Below are positions 7,193 through 9,664 of a stretch of 9,664 nt of DNA, piece after piece; within the stretch, counting starts at the first letter, position 1; every line of letters begins with the position of its first letter. The notes under the pieces are model-generated. The model searched no databases and was not told where the DNA came from. It saw nothing but the letters and a program-made list of their open reading frames with translations. The DNA comes from Chryseobacterium gleum (lineage in GTDB: Bacteria; Bacteroidota; Bacteroidia; Flavobacteriales_D; Sanyastnellaceae): positions 1-9,664 of the forward strand of contig CAMCUG010000041.1 of assembly GCA_945878835.1 (NCBI GenBank). The letters are read 5' to 3'. A program made the translations under genes and the position numbers.

Positions 7193-8486
7193 GATAAACA
7201 TTCATTGGCTTCGAAGAGATCTTCGAATGAACGATAATCACGCACTGTTCACTGCTCTTTCCTCTGAATTCCCAGTGCTTGCTATCTTTATTTTCGACCC
7301 AAACATATTGAATCATCTTCCGAAAAAAGACGCTCGTGTTCAATTCCTTCATTCAACACTTACATCCATTCATGAGCAATTGATTTCTGTTGGAAGTGCA
7401 CTGCGTGTTTTTCATTGCACGCCCGAAAAAGCTCTCGAGCAACTCTTGAATGAATTCGATGTGCAGAATTTATTTGCTAATCGTGATTACGAACCTAATG
7501 CACGAAAGAGGGACAAACACATCTATGATTCTTTGAAGGAAAAGGGAATTGCATTTATTGGAAAGAAAGACCACGTCATTTTCGAAGCCGCTGAAGTAAC
7601 CAAAGACGACGGCCTTCCTTATACGGTGTATACTCCTTATAGCAAGAAATGGAAAACACGTTTGACATCACATCCTATTAATTGCTATCCGTCGGAAGAG
7701 CTTAAGTCTAATTTCCTTCAAACTAAAACATCTAATTTTCCTTCACTCGAGCAAATCGGTTTTGAAAAAACAGCGATCAAATTCCCCTCTATTCAATTGA
7801 ACGTGCATGCGATTCAGAACTATCATCTTCATCGCGATTTCCCGGCTATTGCCGGAACCACACGCATGAGTTTGCATTTAAGATTCGGGACAGTGAGCAC
7901 GCGAGCGCTCGTCTTGTATGGCTTAACATCCAATGAAAAATGGTTGAACGAATTAATCTGGAGAGAGTTCTACCAAATGATAATCTATCACTTTCCTGAT
8001 ACAGTTGACCATGCGTTCAAACCAGCGTATGACTTTATTGAATGGAACAACAACGAAGAAGAGTTTCACTCTTGGTGTGAGGGAAGAACTGGCTATCCGC
8101 TCGTAGACGCGGGCATGCGCGAGCTCAACAAAACAGGCTTCATGCACAACAGAGTTCGAATGGTTGTAGCCAGTTTCTTAACGAAGCACTTGCTCATCGA
8201 TTGGCGCTGGGGAGAAAGATACTTTGCTGAAAAATTATTGGATTTCGATTTAGCTAGCAACGTTGGCGGATGGCAATGGGCGGCAGGAAGCGGCTGCGAC
8301 GCGGCACCCTACTTCAGAATTTTCAATCCTACTTCACAGATGGAAAAGTTCGATAAACAAAATGAATACATAAAAAAATGGGTGCCTGAATTCAACACGA
8401 GTGAATACGCTTTACCCATTGTTGAACATACGTTTGCACGAAACAGATGTCTAGAAAAATACAAGGAAGCTCTTCTGAAAAAGTAA
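7179..8486 (+). CDS. Deoxyribodipyrimidine (class I CPD) photolyase / cryptochrome-family flavoprotein
   Basis: A 435-residue cytoplasmic enzyme predicted to use FAD and blue/near-UV light to split cyclobutane pyrimidine dimers. The N-terminal antenna-binding Rossmann domain covers ~6-135 (INIHWLRRDLRMNDN; ANRDYEPNARKRD). The FAD-binding helical domain covers ~215-430. Against the E. coli enzyme by eye: E258 and W261 in ELIW, N324 and M328 in HNRVRM, and W367 in GGWQW match its dimer-binding and active-site residues. W299, W342 and W365 match the Trp electron-transfer triad. DLASNVGGWQWAAG and DAAPYFRIFNP are canonical. In the antenna domain the residue after the conserved Asn107 is Ala108, where the E. 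coli enzyme has Glu109, which contacts the folate antenna, so the antenna may differ. The protein is slightly shorter than the E. coli one (~470), mainly in the linker between domains. The ATG lies inside the end of the SDR gene (14-base overlap), which is typical of translational coupling. CPD repair is better supported than 6-4 repair or pure signalling. Confidence 0.93.
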   Translation: MEKTKINIHWLRRDLRMNDNHALFTALSSEFPVLAIFIFDPNILNHLPKKDARVQFLHSTLTSIHEQLISVGSALRVFHCTPEKALEQLLNEFDVQNLFANRDYEPNARKRDKHIYDSLKEKGIAFIGKKDHVIFEAAEVTKDDGLPYTVYTPYSKKWKTRLTSHPINCYPSEELKSNFLQTKTSNFPSLEQIGFEKTAIKFPSIQLNVHAIQNYHLHRDFPAIAGTTRMSLHLRFGTVSTRALVLYGLTSNEKWLNELIWREFYQMIIYHFPDTVDHAFKPAYDFIEWNNNEEEFHSWCEGRTGYPLVDAGMRELNKTGFMHNRVRMVVASFLTKHLLIDWRWGERYFAEKLLDFDLASNVGGWQWAAGSGCDAAPYFRIFNPTSQMEKFDKQNEYIKKWVPEFNTSEYALPIVEHTFARNRCLEKYKEALLKK

Positions 8487-8503
8487 AGTCTTTACCTTTA
8501 CTT
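8481..8503 (+). repeat. Small inverted repeat spanning the photolyase stop and the start region of the next gene
   Basis: AAGTAAAG (8481-8488) pairs perfectly with CTTTACTT (8496-8503) across a 7-base loop. An alternative inner pairing, GTAAAG (8483-8488) with CTTTAC (8490-8495), is also possible. The repeat contains the photolyase stop codon and ends one base before the next ATG (8505). It is AT-rich and lacks a following T-tract, so it is not a good intrinsic terminator. It could affect translation initiation of the downstream gene, or be chance. Confidence 0.45.
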
Positions 8504-8504
8504 C

Positions 8505-9578
8505 ATGGAATTCTTTAAAGGACTAAAAGTTGTTGATTGCTCTTCAGTTTTGGCGGGGCCACAAGCAGGGACATTCTTCTCTGAGCTTGGTGCGCATGTC
8601 TTGAAATTCGAAAACGCTAAAACAAATGGCGATGTCACTCGAACGTGGCACACACCCATGGAGTCGAAAGAAAAAATTAGTTCGTACTATTCTTCCATTA
8701 ACTACAATAAAGAAATTTATCTCGTTGATTTATCGAATGAAGACGATATTGCTCGTATCCACTTAGAACTAGAAACGGCAGATGTCATGATTTCTAATTT
8801 TAAAGAAGGTGATTCTAAAAAATTCCAATTAGATTCTGAATTTCTTTCTGAAAAATTTCCGCAACTGATTCAGGGAATTATTCGAGGATTTGAATTCGAA
8901 AGAGATCGCTTAGCTTACGACGTGGTTCTTCAAGCGGAAACTGGATTTATGTATATGAATGGGGCTGCCGACGGACTTCCCACTAAGATGCCCGTCGCTC
9001 TCATAGATGTGCTCGCGGCACATCAATTGAAAGAAGGAATTCTCTGTGCGCTTATCCAAAAAACAAAAACAGGAAAAGGGGCTTGTGTTGAAGTATCCCT
9101 TGAAAAAGCTGCTCTTGCTTCTTTAGCAAATCAAGCGAGTTATTTCCTAATGAACGGTCACATTCCTCAGCGCATGGGATCCCTTCACCCTAATATTGCT
9201 CCTTATGGAGAACTCTTTCAAACACAAGATGAAAAATGGATTGTACTCGCTGTCGGCAGCGATGAACAATTTAAAAAATTGAATGTCATATTAAACAATC
9301 CTCAAAACGCTGCCGACAGCAGATTTTCTTCAAACACTAATCGTGTAAAAAATAGAATTGAACTATTTGATATTCTTCAACGAGAATTTAAAAAAATAAG
9401 CTCTGAAACGTTCGAGCATGCGGCTATGAAGAGCGGAGTGCCGTATGGCCGCGTTAGGAATATGGAAGAAGTATTTGAAAGAGAGGCGGCGACTAAAAGT
9501 GTATTAACTGAATTCATCGAAGGCGATGAAACTAAACGTTTGGCTAGCGTGGCTTTTACTATTCAAACGAACAGTTAA
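8505..9578 (+). CDS. Family III (CaiB/BaiF/Frc-like) CoA-transferase
   Basis: A 357-residue protein of the class III CoA-transferase fold, whose members move CoA between carboxylic acids through an aspartyl-CoA intermediate; some relatives are racemases such as AMACR. The N-terminal hallmark FFKGLKVVDCSSVLAGPQAG (3-22) is followed by FFSELGAHVLKFE, and by a shortened small-domain region. YDVVLQAETGFMYMNG (138-153) precedes PVALIDVLAAHQLKEGIL (163-180), in which Asp168 aligns by eye with the nucleophilic Asp169 of formyl-CoA transferase. KTGKGACVEVSLEKAAL (188-204) and HPNIAPYGELFQT (228-240) are also typical. It is shorter than the usual ~380-430 residues, with the difference spread over the central region, and the frame is intact. 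The start lies 18 bases after the photolyase stop without a Shine-Dalgarno sequence. No acyl-CoA enzyme is next to it, so the acyl donor and acceptor are unknown. Its TAA overlaps the opposing gene's stop. Confidence 0.88.
   Translation: MEFFKGLKVVDCSSVLAGPQAGTFFSELGAHVLKFENAKTNGDVTRTWHTPMESKEKISSYYSSINYNKEIYLVDLSNEDDIARIHLELETADVMISNFKEGDSKKFQLDSEFLSEKFPQLIQGIIRGFEFERDRLAYDVVLQAETGFMYMNGAADGLPTKMPVALIDVLAAHQLKEGILCALIQKTKTGKGACVEVSLEKAALASLANQASYFLMNGHIPQRMGSLHPNIAPYGELFQTQDEKWIVLAVGSDEQFKKLNVILNNPQNAADSRFSSNTNRVKNRIELFDILQREFKKISSETFEHAAMKSGVPYGRVRNMEEVFEREAATKSVLTEFIEGDETKRLASVAFTIQTNS
9249..9320 (+). repeat. 13-base perfect inverted repeat inside the CoA-transferase gene
   Basis: GCTGTCGGCAGCG (9249-9261) is the exact reverse complement of CGCTGCCGACAGC (9308-9320), with 46 bases between. 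Each arm can also fold on itself: CGCTG-TCGG-CAGCG (9248-9261) and GCTG-CCGA-CAGC (9309-9320). The arms are much more GC-rich than their surroundings. They encode unrelated peptide stretches (AVGSD and NAADS), so the match is not explained by a protein repeat. A functional role is not shown. Confidence 0.5.
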
Positions 9579-9664
9579 AAAAACAAATCGCTCAATTCTT
9601 CAAGCGACTGTCCTTCCTTATCTTTTTCAGAAAGCACTTTCTCCCCTTCTGGCCATTGAATACC
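9575..9664 (-). CDS. C-terminal end of a probable dTDP-4-dehydrorhamnose 3,5-epimerase (RmlC/RfbC-like), partial
   Basis: Reading leftwards from the window edge gives 29 residues and a TAA stop: GIQWPEGEKVLSEKDKEGQ, followed by SLEELSDLFF. The I-x-W-P ... LSEKD-K ... pattern near a C-terminus is typical of RmlC, which catalyses the double epimerisation step of dTDP-L-rhamnose synthesis in the cytoplasm. Only the tail is visible, so neither the cupin core nor the active site can be checked. It is convergent with the CoA-transferase gene, and the two TAA stops share the palindrome TTAA (9575-9578). The neighbours beyond the window may be nucleotide-sugar or surface-polysaccharide genes. The identification rests on a short but characteristic motif. 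Confidence 0.68.
   Translation of the reverse strand, partial: GIQWPEGEKVLSEKDKEGQSLEELSDLFF

Noticed and set aside
6510..7352. Minus-strand open frames opposite the SDR and photolyase genes
   Set aside because: The plus-strand products have full-length family matches with conserved motifs; the antisense translations show none.
1..9664. Mobile element, CRISPR array, phage or defence system
   Set aside because: No transposase, integrase, nuclease or toxin-like gene, no regularly spaced direct repeats and no compositional break were seen.

Overview
The window looks like a stretch of ordinary Bacteroidota chromosome, most likely a Flavobacteriales-type or related free-living lineage. The reasons are: a DUF5916 protein with a family-9-type carbohydrate-binding N-terminus; a TonB-dependent receptor with a carboxypeptidase-D regulatory-like N-terminal extension; start codons with no Shine-Dalgarno sequence in front of them; a good match to the Bacteroidota -7 box (TAnnTTTG) in the one divergent intergenic gap; and moderate, AT-leaning composition that is even across the window. 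I see no insertion sequence, phage gene, tRNA, rRNA or CRISPR array.

Layout. Positions 1-1907 (minus) hold the N-terminal ~635 codons of a DUF5916 envelope protein that runs off the left edge. An 89-base divergent gap (1908-1996) separates it from a plus-strand run of five tightly packed genes: a TonB-dependent outer-membrane receptor (1997-4411), an MdlA/YheI-type ABC exporter half-transporter (4414-6258, TTG start), a TIGR01777/SDR39U1-type NAD(P)-binding protein (6284-7192), a class I CPD-photolyase-like flavoprotein (7179-8486) and a family III (CaiB/BaiF) CoA-transferase-like protein (8505-9578). Junctions are +2, +25, -14 and +18 bases, so the five could form one transcript. The last gene meets, stop to stop, the C-terminal end of a minus-strand gene that resembles dTDP-4-dehydrorhamnose 3,5-epimerase (9575-9664), and the two stop codons share one TTAA.

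How they may work together. The receptor and the DUF5916 protein both carry export signals and are divergently transcribed, which would suit co-regulated envelope proteins, but no SusD lipoprotein or glycoside hydrolase is present, so this is not a classic polysaccharide-utilisation locus. The photolyase repairs UV-induced pyrimidine dimers; its overlap with the SDR gene makes that pair the most tightly bound unit. The ABC protein has Asp instead of Glu after its Walker B motif, as in the degenerate half of heterodimeric exporters, and no second half lies next to it. No single pathway obviously joins all five genes. I did not find a convincing undescribed system. The observations below are modest: start-codon choice, a degenerate ATPase site, junction hairpins, a missing antenna-site residue and gene-order questions.
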